Part shown: one piece after another, positions 1-12,557 of the stretch
How the letters are laid out: the number at the start of each line of letters is the position of its first letter
Position numbering within the stretch: the first letter of the stretch is position 1
Assembly: GCA_964059195.1 (NCBI GenBank)
Contig: CAXKWD010000001.1
Coordinates: forward strand, 118,477,751-118,541,750
DNA length: 64,000 nt
Reading direction: 5' to 3'
From: Ectobius pallidus
Lineage: Eukaryota; Arthropoda; Insecta; Blattodea; Ectobiidae
Program-made: the position numbers and the translations under genes
Notes under the pieces: model-generated
Databases searched by the model: none
What the model was told of the DNA's origin: nothing
The model's input: the letters and a program-made list of their open reading frames with translations, nothing else

Positions 1-1610
1 TTCATAATTTTAATTAAATTTTTCATTACATTAAATTTAAAAGAACACGCCAGTCTTTCAAATGGTTAATTGATTATTTATGCTGAAATATTTATCACAT
101 TTGGGTTGAAAATCATCTACGAGGGTGGATTTATGTAAGCTTAAATCCTAAAGATCTGAAACCTCAGAAATTATGCATTCAATTATGTTTAGTCCTGTCT
201 TTATTATTTTATTGACTTCACAGCTAATGTCATGGTAATGCAAATACAGGAGAACTACCTATTATGACAGTTTGTTCGAAGAACTTAAATATTATACACT
301 TTATTTTCGTAGAAGCTTTATTTCCACTAACTATTAGAGCTGTTATTTACAAACTGAATCGTTGTTCCTCTGTCACTTCTTGAGTTCATTGTAACATTTC
401 TGTACATTATTCGAGCCCTGTTCCCAAAATTGAATAAAGGGTAGTGAAGTTAATAACCTAATGTTGAACTTCTAATTGATATTACAAGTAACTTTTAAGT
501 TGGTGAAACACACAGTTTAGAACAGCGTAAATGTTATCGAGTAATTTCCATTAGCGGCAAATCTAAATTAAATAAATAAATAATTCAATAAATCAGATCA
601 AACGTACTTCCACGGGAAATCAATTTGCAAGGCCATATAGGAAATTAATGTATTGATGGATTATATTGTCATCTCTTTCATTATTGTCACGTTCAATTAT
701 CTTCATCGTTTTGAACACTGGTATTGAATGACGAGGTGTTGTTTTCTCTCTAGTCAGGAGGGTTGACCTGCTCGCAAGCTGACACTTCTAGAGCCTCAGT
801 CCTGCTAATAAACATCCCTCTCGGAAAATGGATTCTCTCCTGTAAATTCCCATTTGCTTACACTTCGTTACCCTCAATCTCGTGGAAGTATTTTTATGAA
901 ACATCATTGTGACTCATTTATTGTGTGTCTATATTACGTAGCTTCAATGCATTTTCCACAGGTCTTTTGACAATATTCTTCTTTAAAAAACACCATATTA
1001 AACAACGTGATTCTACAGCATTGTAATACCATAAAGGGTGGTATTTAATCACAAGAACGATTTTCAGAAAACATAAATCACGTGTTTTAGAACATTTGTG
1101 AACAAATTTTGAAGATATAACACTAAAATATTGCGCATGAATTGGCTTAGCAAAGAGCTTCTGGAACTCTTCTTCGATAAATCCAGGGTTCAAACCTCGT
1201 GTTAGGAATATTACTAAAGTTTTCAAGGTTTTGCTTGGCGGAGGAGCAAAATTCCGGCTTGGAAATTTAATTACTCTGTCCTAATATTATCATATTACTT
1301 TAAACTAGAACGTAAATTAGTAACGTTACAAACTATAGTTATTGATTACGAAATTCTAACGGTTATCTAAATCCAACCAAAGCAGAGCTCTACGAAAATG
1401 GGTCAAGAACTGCATGTCTAACCTCATAATGACGGCTCATGGTATGACTGAAACACTTCAAGTGATATTAAGTGAACAAAAAGTAAAATAATGAAAGTAA
1501 TTAGATTAGTCTAAGTTCAAGAAAAACATGTTATGAGCCATTTAAATATTCCTGTAAAATGTGGAAAAACGAATGGGAACTTACAAGTTCTTTCTTTTCA
1601 TTACCTGACA
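1..1610. other. AT-rich sequence, no supported feature
   Basis: I see no coding region, repeat copy or RNA gene here. The 102-codon minus-strand frame at 918-1226 has no recognisable domain, no splice context and no homologous copy in the window, and I treat it as chance. Confidence 0.5.
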
Positions 1611-1619
1611 AAATAACAA

Positions 1620-2156
1620 AATAATAAAATCAGGTAAACTAATGTAACGAAGTGCCAGAATGCTTTTGTTTAATAAGTGATAGTTACAATTGTGATATGC
1701 AGAAAATAAGTTATTTTTTCAATCGACTTCCGATTTAGCTCCAAATCGATTCATTAAGCAGGGCTTATGGAAAAACAAAAGTATAGTTTGATAAGCATAT
1801 ATGAAGGAATATTTTCGTAGTGTTATTTGTCAAAGCTAACTGTATTGTAACTTCCAAAAGTCGTATATGAACACTGTAAAACAATATGTTGTCATGAGAA
1901 CTGATTTGCATTTGGTAAATTCTTTCTAATAAATTGCCATAAAATAGGCAAAAATTGAGCATTAGCCTACTCCGGTACCGGTCAACCGATTTGGTTCAAT
2001 ATCAAAGGCTTCTTTCCAGGGACGTTATAAATGCGTATACCAAGTTTCAAGAAAATCCGATAAAGCTTATTTTAGTTATCGTGCATACTGACACACGAAC
2101 AGACATACAGACAGACGGACAGACATTTTCCCGTCCCCCACATGGCACTTAATAAA
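1620..2156 (+). repeat. Dispersed repeat family R1, copy 1
   Basis: This stretch matches 56150-57053 along most of its length. Shared landmarks are AAATCAGGTAAACT near the left end, GATATGCAGAAAATAAGTT at about 1697-1715, TTTGATAAGCATA at about 1787, and a core at 1970-2085 that begins with CCGGTACCGGTCAACCGATT. The right end carries GACAGACGGACAGACATTTT followed by GGCACTTAATAAA. Copy 1 has one core unit where copy 2 has three, and it lacks the SINE-like insert of copy 2. No protein domain was recognised. The class of the parent element is unknown. Confidence 0.8.
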
Positions 2157-2353
2157 GTACGACTTCATATCCGTATTCTAAGCTATGTTGACTCTGACAA
2201 AATACAGGACAAGCCTATGTGAGACATCATGCTTGATGTACATGAAGGCCTAAATACCTATGAGGCCTATCTCTACTCCCAGTTTACTTACCGTTTATAT
2301 TCATTTCTCTTCATTTTAAAAATTATATCTTAGCTGTGTTCCTATTTTTAGCT

Positions 2354-2442
2354 AAAGTAATTATATAAATAACAATACTACTGATAAAGAGTAGTAGCGA
2401 AAGTAATTATATAAATAACAATACTACTGATAAAGAGTAGTA
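2354..2442. repeat. Perfect 43 bp tandem duplication
   Basis: The 43 bp at 2354-2396 are repeated exactly at 2400-2442 with 3 bp between them (period 46). Perfect identity in AT-rich non-coding DNA suggests a recent slippage or repair event, or an assembly artefact. Confidence 0.85.
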
Positions 2443-2795
2443 ATAATATCTAACTCTTATAATTTAAACGGCGGGCTTCATTGAAATTTATAAAAAATAA
2501 TTATATCGCCAAGTAAAGCACAAGCATAATTTTCTGGATGGTAACAACTCATAAACTTCATGACTCTTTCTTAATGGTGTTTCTGCAAAAAATTGACGTA
2601 AGAGATTTTGAATGATGGGCAGAAACAAAATCATTTAGGTGTGTCGATTCTGAGTAGGGAAGCTTTATCTCATACATAATCTTTAACAAAATTCTATTAC
2701 TAAAATTTTATTATAACAATGCTGAGCCTAAAGCTGTGATATGAACACAAAATCAGAAGACAATATAAAACACTGAACTCTTCCATGAAGTTCTT

Positions 2796-2800
<5 letters not shown>

Positions 2801-2826
<26 letters not shown>
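2801..2826. repeat. (CT)13 microsatellite
   Basis: Uninterrupted CT dinucleotide run. Confidence 0.95.
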
Positions 2827-3401
2827 TAGTAATATGTTTTAAAAAACATAATGAAATTCCATCCTCGATGGCTCATGTACTGTATAGCTCATAATCTTAT
2901 TCGTCTCGAAGGAAATAGAAACTAGATTTCCAGTTGATAAATGGCTTTTATCAAAAATATATATACCTATCGTAAACTCTGGTCATTAGTCATAGTTAAT
3001 TTTTATTTGTATCACTCTTTAATCGGAATCTTTGCAAAAAACCTCTTAAAAATCACGGTCGACCGATCAAAGTTGGAACTCACAGACATTTCAGTCAGAC
3101 ATAGCAACATTCTTATTAAAATAAATATCAAGCCTTAGTATAAAACACTACAGTCGTAAATAAATGTTCATTTTGAACTGCTGTGATTTTTTTACAATGG
3201 TTTTGTTGCCATTCATGAATGTGGCTATCTGAGAAATCATTTTTTACGCAAAATTGAATGTTTCACAAGTAATAAAAATATTCTCCAAGAATTTTCAATT
3301 ATTGTTTGGCCCTCATGACAAAACAAATGTGGTGCTTATGGCCCTCTGGGTACTCTCATTTTAACATGCCTGGTCTAGCTATTTATCCACTTCACGAATG
3401 G
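2827..3401. other. No supported feature
   Basis: AT-rich sequence with only one short chance frame (2941-3138). Nothing recognised. Confidence 0.5.
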
Positions 3402-3986
3402 CCCGGATTTTGATGACATGTCATCTTTTAACTGGTAGACTACATCATGGACGTTGCTCACTAGTGCAGGTATTCTGATCATGACTCCTAGATTACAAAA
3501 ATTACAATTTTATGGCCATTTTTTGGTCATTTTTTCATTTTTAGAATTCAAAGTAATTATTTGACCATTTTATGGTCTTATATTCCCACATTTCATATTT
3601 TTAGGTATTTTTTAAAAATTTTAAAGTCATTATTTTGTGTGTGTGTTGTTTCTTGCATTACATGGAGTTTTTGTGCATTTACTTACATTTAATATTATGA
3701 GAACTCTAAATAAGCTTAATTAAATAGATCTTGTTATAATTTTAATTTGTATACTGAAAGACGGTGTTCACTGTTTGCATTTAACCGTATGTGCCAATTA
3801 ACTAATTACAAGCCTGTATAATGGGGTCAAAAAGATTAATGTACAATAGACACAAATTTGATGAATAAACTAGCATTTTCACATAAATTTCTGGGTAATT
3901 TTTAATTAATTTTGGGTCTTTTTCTGTATTTTTCCAGTCATTTTATGCTCATTCTTTTAAGTATCTTTAGATCATCAAAATCCGGG
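3402..3986. mobile_element. Non-autonomous DNA element with 15-16 bp inverted termini
   Basis: The left end reads CCCGGATTTTGATGA and the right end (3971-3986) is its reverse complement, ATCATCAAAATCCGGG. The interior has repeated GGTCATTTT-like words at 3515-3580, a subterminal pattern shared with the element at 34807. There is no ORF, so it would need a transposase supplied in trans. No clear target-site duplication is visible, and the superfamily is therefore not assigned; a hAT- or P-like origin is only a guess. Confidence 0.6.
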
Positions 3987-5140
3987 ATCTGGTAATGGAG
4001 TTACCAGAAATATCTTCGCGGGCCTGATCTGGCCCAGAGGCCACTTATTGAGAAGGCCTGCTGTAGGCCGTAGCAATTAATTAAATCCACTATTTCAATG
4101 GAATCTTATTACAGGCAGTGTGATCTACCTTTAAATAAATAATTCGGTCCAGAGGGAATATCAGCCATGCGTAACGACAGGGTTTTGTGTAACATCTTTC
4201 ACTAATGGGTTAGACAGCAAATAAGCGTGGCGGTTCCGCTTAACAGGTTTGCACTTATTGTTGCTCGTGCATTCCACAAGTATCTTTATTTCTCGTTTTG
4301 GTATCCATGGGAAAAGTGCACGTGTGGTTAATCCTAGGTTTACATGTAACAGGCGAGGAGTATAGGATTACGTCTGTTGTTTTGTACTAATCGCGTTGCT
4401 ACAATACAAAGGGTATATTGACCAACAGAAACACTGGAAATTACATGAGGTCAGTTCCAGAATAAAACATATTAAACAATATTGCATGTGATCCAAACAG
4501 CTATGAAGCTATGAGAAAGAAAGAAATGATAATTGGAATATATATTATGCAAGAGAGGAATTAGTAGGAAGACATGTTTTGGAATTCTGTTTAACGTATT
4601 AGCATGCAATGTCCCCCTGTCAGTTTTTGTTCGTCCTGGAAGTCATTGAAGAGTTACATAGTGAGAAATATGGAAGCTTTATGAAACTGTATAATGTTTT
4701 TACTGCTACTACTAACATGAGTTTTAAAATGTGGTACATATTGAAAGAACGAATATGGCTTGTTTTTCAAGAGGCAAAGATCCAAGTTGGCAAGACAATA
4801 AAATGATCTGATAAGATAATATTTATCTCTACGAAATTTAAAATCCTTTGATTTTTGTAAATAATAACTTACACATTTTTTAAAATTAAAGCTTAAAAAT
4901 AACTTACCTGTCATAGTGTAAATTACACGTTTCTCTATTAGTACTAGAAGAAAAAAATAAAAGAAGAAAACTGAAGACGAAAGAGGGAGAGAGAGAAGGT
5001 TATGTAAAATTTTTAATTTTTGAAATTTAAATTTTTATATTAAATGATTTACCTTGGTTTCAAAATGTTAAGGTTTATCTGTAGGCTTACGGATTTGCTG
5101 CAAGGAGGATGAAAGCTTATATAAATGTTAAGTAAACTAA
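3987..5140. other. No supported feature
   Basis: Mixed AT-rich sequence. Overlapping short frames at 4609-4914 on both strands look like chance. Confidence 0.5.
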
Positions 5141-5301
5141 AATAATTATAATAAGTGTTTACCTATGGCACTTATGCTTCACTTACCAACTTTCTACTTA
5201 AGTAGCCGAGGATGGGGACGATTGTCATTGAATCATGTACTACCAAAAAGTTGGTAAGTGATACGTAAGTGTCATAGTTCAACTCATATTATAATCACTT
5301 T
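5141..5301. repeat. Imperfect inverted repeat / hairpin
   Basis: The arm 5141-5193 ends CACTTACCAACTTT. The opposite arm 5247-5301 begins AAAGTTGGTAAGTG and continues as an imperfect complement back to ATTATAATCACTTT. The loop is about 53 bp. This is the shape of a small MITE or foldback element. Confidence 0.65.
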
Positions 5302-5370
5302 ATTGTAGTTGCTTCACTGTTCAAGTTCCACTAATTTGATGATACTTAGTGTACTGTTTACAACAATAAC

Positions 5371-5523
5371 AATAAATAATTTATTTTAAAAATATTACGT
5401 TGAATGCATTGTGCATTTATGCATTTATATAAATGAACATATAATAATTTCCCACCACGTTCTGTAATTAAATTATGGAGTGGAGAAGAGTTTTCTTTAA
5501 TGTATTTTTAAAATAAATAATTA
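5371..5523. repeat. Short inverted-terminal-repeat element
   Basis: The left arm 5371-5394 contains ATTTATTTTAAAAATA in inverted relation to 5501-5523. The element is about 150 bp with roughly 22 bp arms of very low complexity, so a coincidental AT-rich match cannot be excluded. Confidence 0.4.
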
Positions 5524-6014
5524 TCCTATCCGAATAAGTGTAGGGCATGTCAGATTCTCACTTGTTCCTCAGTCAAATTAACTAAATTTTGACTTTTGAC
5601 ATAGGCCTAAAATGGGGCATTTCAAATCATCATACACAGATATCCTTGCAGGAGAAGTGGTTACCGAGATATGACGACAATACTATTTTTTTCATTCATC
5701 TGCTTTAAATTCTGTAAAGCAGTAAAAAGAAACGTATTCAATTCATAAAATGGCGTATTTAAATCAGTTTATTGGATGCGGTAATTCCTGTGACAAGCAG
5801 ATTCTTAACTTCACTCTATTTGTCTTCGAGGACATGTTACGGAGGATATTGTTAATAATTCCCTATGCCACTTCAAGAGATCGCCAGCATGGCCCCCGGG
5901 TTAGGCCAGTTGTAATAAATTAATGATGATTAGGGTCTGTACATAAGTGTGCTTTGAAAGTATTTCTAGCTACTAGCCGAAATTACAAAAATAAATCAAA
6001 TTTAGTATTCAAGA

Positions 6015-6093
6015 GTCACGGTCATGATACCCGGGTGGCGTGGGCCGCAGAAACATCTGCTACAACGGGAGAGGTTAAATTAAGATAAAGAAA
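6015..6093 (+). mobile_element. SINE-A 3' fragment
   Basis: The stretch CCCGGGTGGCG, then a short spacer, CGGGAGAGGTTAAATTAAG and ATAAAGAAA matches the 3' end of the full SINE copies at 40359 and 53997. The tRNA-like head and body are absent, so it is 5'-truncated or eroded. Confidence 0.75.
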
Positions 6094-8796
6094 TAGCGAG
6101 ACTATCCAAGGTAGAAATTACATAACAAAGAAATTAGGTAAGTAGTTGCAGTTTTCAGAAACCAGTTTATTGAATTTATAATAATGCAAATCAGAGCAGA
6201 TTCTTATCTAGAGAGGAATGTTTCGAATTGATCACAGAGAATTTGAGCAGTGCTAAGTGTGTTGACTGTGTTATATTGCAGTTCAATAAAAATCACGTGT
6301 ATCAAAGGATCAGTGTCTCTGAAAGCACACCTTGGCATTTGGCAAACATTCTGCTTCAGGTTAGCGCTCTTGGACATTATTGTGCTTACAGAGACTTGCT
6401 TTCGAGGTTATACACTGGGATCTGAAGACCTGAGTTATTTATTGGACTTACAGGAGCAATATTTTCACACAGTGACTCCATAAAAAAAAAAAAGTACCGG
6501 TTTGTTTTTACTGGAGTTCACATGCAATATTTTTGCAGGGATTATTGAGGCTCGCTTCTTAATTTTGAATTTTGGGTAATGCACTTTAAATCATTAATAT
6601 CTAACATTTTAAAATTCATAAAGTTAACAATGTAGTTTTTTTATCTACCCATATAGACAAAACCTTATATACAGAGAGTCGATACACTATTTTAAATATT
6701 CCCTAATGGGCTCTCATCTATGTAGGCCTAATTTATATAACCGCTGAAATTCAGTGCTTGACAACATTTAGAATGCTTTACCAACATTCATAATCAATAT
6801 TATCAAAATTGATGTAGATATCCGATAAATATAATTATCACATAGAAACTACATAAGAGAATTCGTTAGACGTCAACTACAGGTCCATACGATACGTTAA
6901 CCAAGTTAACATGGTAAGCCTGAGTTGTAGTCATTGGTACATGATACTGGATGGAGAATTATAAGATTATACGAAGTATTGGAAGATCAGGTTCTTTAAG
7001 AGTAAGATCCCTCAGGTAATAAAGAACGACAGATCCAGTTTTGGCGGTCTGGCTGCTGGAAATAGAAGCTGCAAAAAAACCTGAAATTCAGCATTCCAGT
7101 AGTCCACATTCAGAGGAGTCGCCTTCTTCAAGATTGCAACTTTGCCGATTCTGTGAAATCTTGTGCTCATCAGATATTGTATATTCCTCATACCGCGTCT
7201 GAATATAAAAGTAGACATTCTTGTAGGCAACATATGAGTTATTAAAAACTTATTTGAAATGTTATTAACCTGAGTTTCTCCAGACAAGATAAAGCCAAAG
7301 TAACAAATACTGTACCGTAAGTTGATCTAATTTTAATTTAATACATCTATAGAGAAATAAAAGACAGTATCAGGTACATATACGAAAAGTGAGAAACAAA
7401 TGAAAATACCAAAATTCTACGGGTAATTTTCCCACCATGGATTCGTGGTTCTTAATATGGCCGTGTCAAATAAGAGTTAATAAATTTTTTACTGTTTATG
7501 TTAACAAACTATTTTTCTGAAAAAGAGCTTACGTAAAAAAATGTTGAGTTCCGAATTGAAAAGTTATTTTATTTAACGCATTATTTACATAAGTTTTTAT
7601 TTATTTATTGTATGATGCCAAATTAAGCCTGCGTATTATTAATAGCACACTTCATATATTCAGTGATAACTAATGAGATACAAGAATTCGGTGTTTTTTT
7701 CTTATTTTCCACAATTCAAGGTCTAAGGCAGATGTACCTAACTATGGTTTTAAGAGTAGAGATTATGTGGAGAGTAAGCCTAATGTTTAATTGTTCGAAA
7801 ACCATGACTATTTCTTCTAGAAAAGTAAAATAAATTTAAAAGTGCAGCAGGACTAGTCATTATTTACAGAATTAGAAGTTTTAGGCCTATTTTAGTTATA
7901 CTAAGCCTATTATGAATATTTAAAATATTGCTCTACCTTTTAATTGTATTATTAATTATTATTATTTTTGTTATATTATTACAATATGGTGTGCAGAATT
8001 AAAATAATTATAATTATTGAGTAGTAGGCTTGGTCCAAGGCTAGTAGTTAAAGAGCCTTGGGCTTGTTCAACTACTCTATTCATCAAATAACGTGTGCAG
8101 CATAGAAAAGGGAGTTCAGCTTGGTGTCGGCCAATCAGATACTGAAAATGTCATACTTGAGGACTGAAAACATTGAATGTAAGACGGTGATAATTTTATC
8201 AATTTGCCTTGATTTGTGGGGCTTTTTTTACAGTGATATCCTTGTTTATTGTAGTATTGTTGAGCTGGAAGGAATGCTTTCACCCGCGCTCGAATCCACG
8301 TCTCTACGACCTTAAATTCCTTCCACTTCATCTTTTTCTCCACTCAATAGGCTAATCTTGAAAATTCGGCATAAATTTATCACATTTCTTAATTTATTTT
8401 CCATTATTTTCCTTCTCTCATATAGATCTGGTCGTCAATTTGGCGGACCTCGAGAATTTATACTAATGCCATTATTTAGTAAAGGCTGTCCGGGGGAACT
8501 CGAGCATAAAGAAATCCTCACTGTTGTCAGTCGACAATTTCTGAAGTTGCTATTACAGTATAAAGGGAAATACAATTACTTGTAGGCCTACGAGGAAACA
8601 ATCATGGCAAGATCTTAGAATGTTTCACGAAAAATGAGGAGTGTTTACAGGATTTAAACCTCGACTGATATAATGGGTATCACATTATCCATTTCTAATA
8701 CCGTACTATTTTAATTTAATTTAATAGTCTATGCATATCTTACTTCCGTTTGTTATCAGTTTTGTATTTATTTTATAAATTTCTCGCTTCATTCTT
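6094..8796. other. No supported feature
   Basis: AT-rich non-coding sequence. Frames at 6228-6483, 7012-7287, 8116-8343 and 8358-8585 are short, overlap on opposite strands or show no domain; I do not support any as genes. Confidence 0.5.
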
Positions 8797-9525
8797 CTTT
8801 TAAGTGGGGGGACATACAGCTTTCTATGCTGGAAAATAGGCAACATTTCATTATTTTTTTGCTCAGCAATGAATTTTTCTGTATCCTTGCAATCTGGCAT
8901 GCTCTAGGCCTATATTGACTAATTCTAATATTGCACACTATTTTCAGAATTAATTTAACTATTACAGTTAATGGGTAATTATTATTACGCAAGGGCAGCC
9001 AAATTTTGTGCACTGAAGTGCTGTTTCCCTGATAACTCAAACATTTATTAACATATTGCAGTGAATTTTTGCGTGTAAGTATATTATTGAACAACACTAT
9101 CCAGAATCATTGATGTAACTTTAATAGTTATTTTTTAAAAATATTTTTGATGTAAATATTCCTAAAAAAATTAACAAGTGATGATTTTTTAAAAATATTT
9201 ATACTGCATATCATCCAAAGATTCTAAAATATGTTGTTCATACGATATTTACAAATAGATAGAAAAAAAATCACTCAGAAATATTGGTATTTATGAAAAT
9301 TATCAGGGAAACGGCACTTCAGTGCACAAAATTTGACTGCCATTTCGTAATGATAATTACCCTTAACTGTAATAGTTAAATTAATTCTGAAAATAGTATG
9401 CAAATGTAGAACTAGTCAATATATAGTATGCCAGATTGCAAGGCTACAAAACAATTCAACGCTGAGAAGAATAACATGAAACCACCTATTTTTCAGCATC
9501 GAAATCTGTATGTCCCCCCTTAAAA
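8797..9525. repeat. Long palindrome (~730 bp foldback)
   Basis: The arms start at TTTTAAGTGGGGGGACATAC (8797) and, on the other strand, at 9525. High similarity runs through about 240 bp. Matching landmarks are CTTGCAATCTGGCAT, TTTTCAGAATTAATTTAACT, ACTATTACAGTTAA, CAAATTTTGTGCACTGAAGTG and GTTTCCCTGATAA, present in both arms in inverted order. Weaker similarity (GAACAACA, AGAATC) continues almost to a centre near 9155, so little unpaired loop is left. The 102-codon frame at 8789-9097 lies in the left arm and shows no known domain. It may be a foldback transposon or a head-to-head duplication of a repeat. Confidence 0.85.
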
Positions 9526-11084
9526 TATCTAATTTCTTTTGTGCAAAAGATTTCTAAACTTCCATTTCTTCTATTACTTTACAAACTCTTTTATCATGAT
9601 ATCCATGCTTCTGTGTTCACTTGTTCACCGGCGGTGATGTCTATGCATCAGAGTTTCACTTGTTCTTTCCCAAGGTGAGCACGACAGCTCTGAGATTTAC
9701 ACGGACCACGCCTTCATAACACGTCAATTTGCATTACCAAAGAGTAAGCATCACTTCCTCGGGCTCGGTGTGAAGTGAGGATATTAATGAGATTTTTCAA
9801 AGACAGGCACCTTAAACTCGCCTAGCTCATGTCATGTTAGCTTTCCAAAACATAGCGCCCAATCTCCGTCTATGACATTGACCTCTTATAAGTGGGGTGT
9901 TGAAGAGAAATAATAACTTCTATGTGTACAGAAGCTTACCAGGGATCGATCCCCTGTGGGTGATAGAACGTCTGAGTTATATCGTGATATTATTTAACAC
10001 ATAGAAGGCGGTATACACGTATACAAATTCCTCTCTCATCTGTTAATACCTTTGTGTGTGAAGATTTTTGTTTGCCTCCAGAGGGTAGTAAACGCAATAT
10101 TGTTTAGAGTGTACAACCGCCATGCAAGAATATTCAATTACATTTTTCTTCAAAGTCAGAGGCCATAGTAAACATACTGTGTTCAGAATGTACGAGTATA
10201 CACAGATATTATAATTTTGTCTTTTGTGTTGAGAGGAAAGTGAGATTTGTTTTGAAAGCAGTGTTTTCATTACAGCACCTTTGTCAAATTTAGTTTCTTA
10301 TTATTTAAAATATATATTTTTATCCCATAATTTACTATTCATTCTTATCCTACTTATAAAACTTACTCAGTTATATTTTACTGGAGTAAAGAATAATAAC
10401 GAAATGTTGTATCACATTTTTCCCTCCGAAAACTGACGGTTAAGCGTTTCTCCTGTGCTGTTCATGTTTAAGACAAAATCAAGAATAGCGTTCCAAAACA
10501 TCATAGTTACTATAGTAGGTTAGTCCAATTTTACTAGTATTTTTGACCATTTTTATTATCGCGAGGAAGGAAGAATGATTGATGAGAAATTATAAAGAAT
10601 TTGGGTGCCATATTATTACCTAGTCGAGAGAGGAAATTATGAATGATTAGCTCAAATAATTTTCTGAATATTAAGAAATTAATATTTCGCAGTCTTTTGT
10701 AATCGCAGGAGAAAGCTTGTTATAAATGAATATCTTACTTTTAAATCAGAATACAATGACTAACAATTTATTGCGTAGTAGGATCACGCTTTTATAATTT
10801 TCTAAACCTTTTCCGGTCCCTATTATATCCGACAGATTATACCGTACAAGCCTATTTATTATCTAGGCCCTAGGATATCGCTGTAATACATTTAGGGATT
10901 TTTTTTTTGCGAATTAAGGGATTTGAAATCGTGATTTACTATACTTTATAGCAAATACCTTGTTTTGTCTCTGCGAATGTGAAAATGTTCCTAGTTTTAC
11001 ATTTCAAAATGAGCAATATTATAGTGTTAGAAAATTTTAGTTTGTAATGCGAAATCATTCTATCTTTAGGTCTACTTACTTACT
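9526..11084. other. No supported feature
   Basis: No gene recognised. A GGGATCGATCCC palindrome at about 9943-9955 resembles a B-box core but has no matching A-box, so I do not call a SINE. Confidence 0.5.
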
Positions 11085-11276
11085 CAAAGGCAATATACAA
11101 TTCCTGAGCAAATTAAAGGAATATTATCTATTTTATGGACCCCGGAGGTTCATTGTCTCTCTTACCTGAGCCCGCCAGTCAACCCTATTCTGTGCTAACT
11201 CCATCCAACCATCCTTCGCAAATCCCACTTCCCTAAAATCTATCCTAATTTTGTCCTCCCACCTATGTCATTCTAC
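11085..11276 (-). pseudogene. Non-LTR retrotransposon RT C-terminal relic
   Basis: On the minus strand this is homologous to the longer relic at 54832-55385 and to 41911-42150. The shared landmarks on the plus strand are CCCGGAGGTTCATTG, TTACCTGAGCCCGCCA, CTAACTCCATCCAACCATC and TCCTCCCACCTA. The encoded segment corresponds to the region just after the RPEGKxPLGRPRRRWE motif, near the C-terminus of arthropod endonuclease-reverse transcriptases. It is short and has no open frame. The clade is not assigned. Confidence 0.7.
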
Positions 11277-12169
11277 CTTTAGTCAATGATATGACAGTTT
11301 TTATAGAATTATATTTCCTACAGAGGAAGTTTAATTTTCTCTTTTAAGTTAGTTAAGTGTATGCCTTAATGCATGTTAGAAAATAGGATGCGTTAGCTAA
11401 TTGAGCTGTTATTCAAACACTTTTCATGAGCGGCTTTACTTTTCAAACTCCTTGCTGCTAGGCTAACCCGGATTCTTATACTGATTAATCAGCTCAATAG
11501 TCTGCATAGGACTTTCAGGATAGGCCTATTATATTTTTGTAATTACCTTAGTTGTTATGTTTGTGCAGGCCATGTTTTATAATAAGGATCATATTCAGTT
11601 AAGGTGATTGTACGAATATCGTGGGTAGTTCTTTTAATCATTGACGTTAGTTTACAATCCCATTCAAGACATAAAAAACGAAAACGAATAGACAATATAT
11701 AACGTCGAAGAAACAGAGGGCGTCGTATTGAAAAAAATCTCGTTTTTATCTTCCTTTCAATGGAGATCTTCTATTAGCGCGCTATATTGTCGTATCTCTT
11801 TTTCTAGAATGTGTATAGGAACTTATTTTTATTATCGTGTATTTGTAAAAGCTTTTAATAAAGTAAAGTATTCTTATGATCCAAATATAATATTAGTTTA
11901 ATGCCTCATGGATTCTAGAAATACGTAACTGCATTTCTTTTCTTTTTAATTAAATTGCTGCAATGGCATTGAAAAAGGAACTAAAATAATATTGTATGAA
12001 CAGAGCTCACAATGGTGAGAGAAGGCTTTGTATTCTATTTTTAAAGAACACAATGTAGTTCTGTGGAAACTATGAATACTGCTTTTGAACGTATCTGAAT
12101 GTTAAAAAGTAAGAAAGAAGTAGCGTTTACACTGACTTGTCTAAATGTTGTACGAATGATCTCGTTTAT
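11277..12169. other. No supported feature
   Basis: AT-rich non-coding sequence without repeats shared elsewhere in the window. Confidence 0.5.
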
Positions 12170-12322
12170 ACTAGGATGACCAGACGGTTGCGTGCACATT
12201 GGCACACGTGCACATCGGCACAATCGCATTTTCGTGCACATCGGCATATTATTTTTATCTTGCATTATCATCATGCTCATCGCCACACACCCTTCGTAGG
12301 GGTGGACATAGAGACCAAGTTG
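12170..12322 (-). mobile_element. SINE-F, 5'-truncated, inverted relative to 12558
   Basis: The reverse complement closely matches 12630-12778: the words GTGTGTGGCGATGAGCA, GATAAAAATA and several GTGCACATCGGCA-type units line up in order. The copy ends at the position equivalent to the B-box (GTCTCTATGTCCACCCC), so the tRNA-like head is missing. The body is built of near-repeats of GTGCACATYGGCAC, which makes it internally self-complementary. Confidence 0.75.
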
Positions 12323-12494
12323 GAATTACATTATCGTATTGAATGCAATGGAGTTCACAGTAACTGCTAGATAGACAGAAAGACAAACACTTTTATTATT
12401 ATAGATACATACTGTGTACATTAATATTATAATTGTATTGTTCAGAAATCATTCATGAAGTATCTGCCTGCGATTGAATGAGACTTTTAATTAA

Positions 12495-12529
12495 CCTAAC
12501 CAAACCCAACCCAACCTAACCTAACCTGA
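12495..12529 (-). repeat. Degenerate telomere-like (CCTAA)n run
   Basis: Seven consecutive 5 bp units read CCTAA, CCAAA, CCCAA, CCCAA, CCTAA, CCTAA, CCTGA, so the minus strand carries the common insect telomere repeat TTAGG in degenerate form. It sits between the two inverted SINE-F copies. It may be a relic interstitial telomere insertion or simply a degenerate pentamer microsatellite. Confidence 0.6.
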
Positions 12530-12557
12530 CAATCTATCTACGATATCAACGGTCGGT

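Noticed and set aside
918..1226. 102-codon minus-strand frame
   Set aside because: One such frame is expected by chance in 64 kb of AT-rich DNA read in six frames; no motif, splice context or repeat copy supports it.
9943..9955. B-box-like GGGATCGATCCC
   Set aside because: The word is a simple palindrome and lacks an A-box at tRNA spacing.
12495..12529. True telomere or chromosome end
   Set aside because: Only seven degenerate units, embedded between ordinary repeats; at most an interstitial relic.
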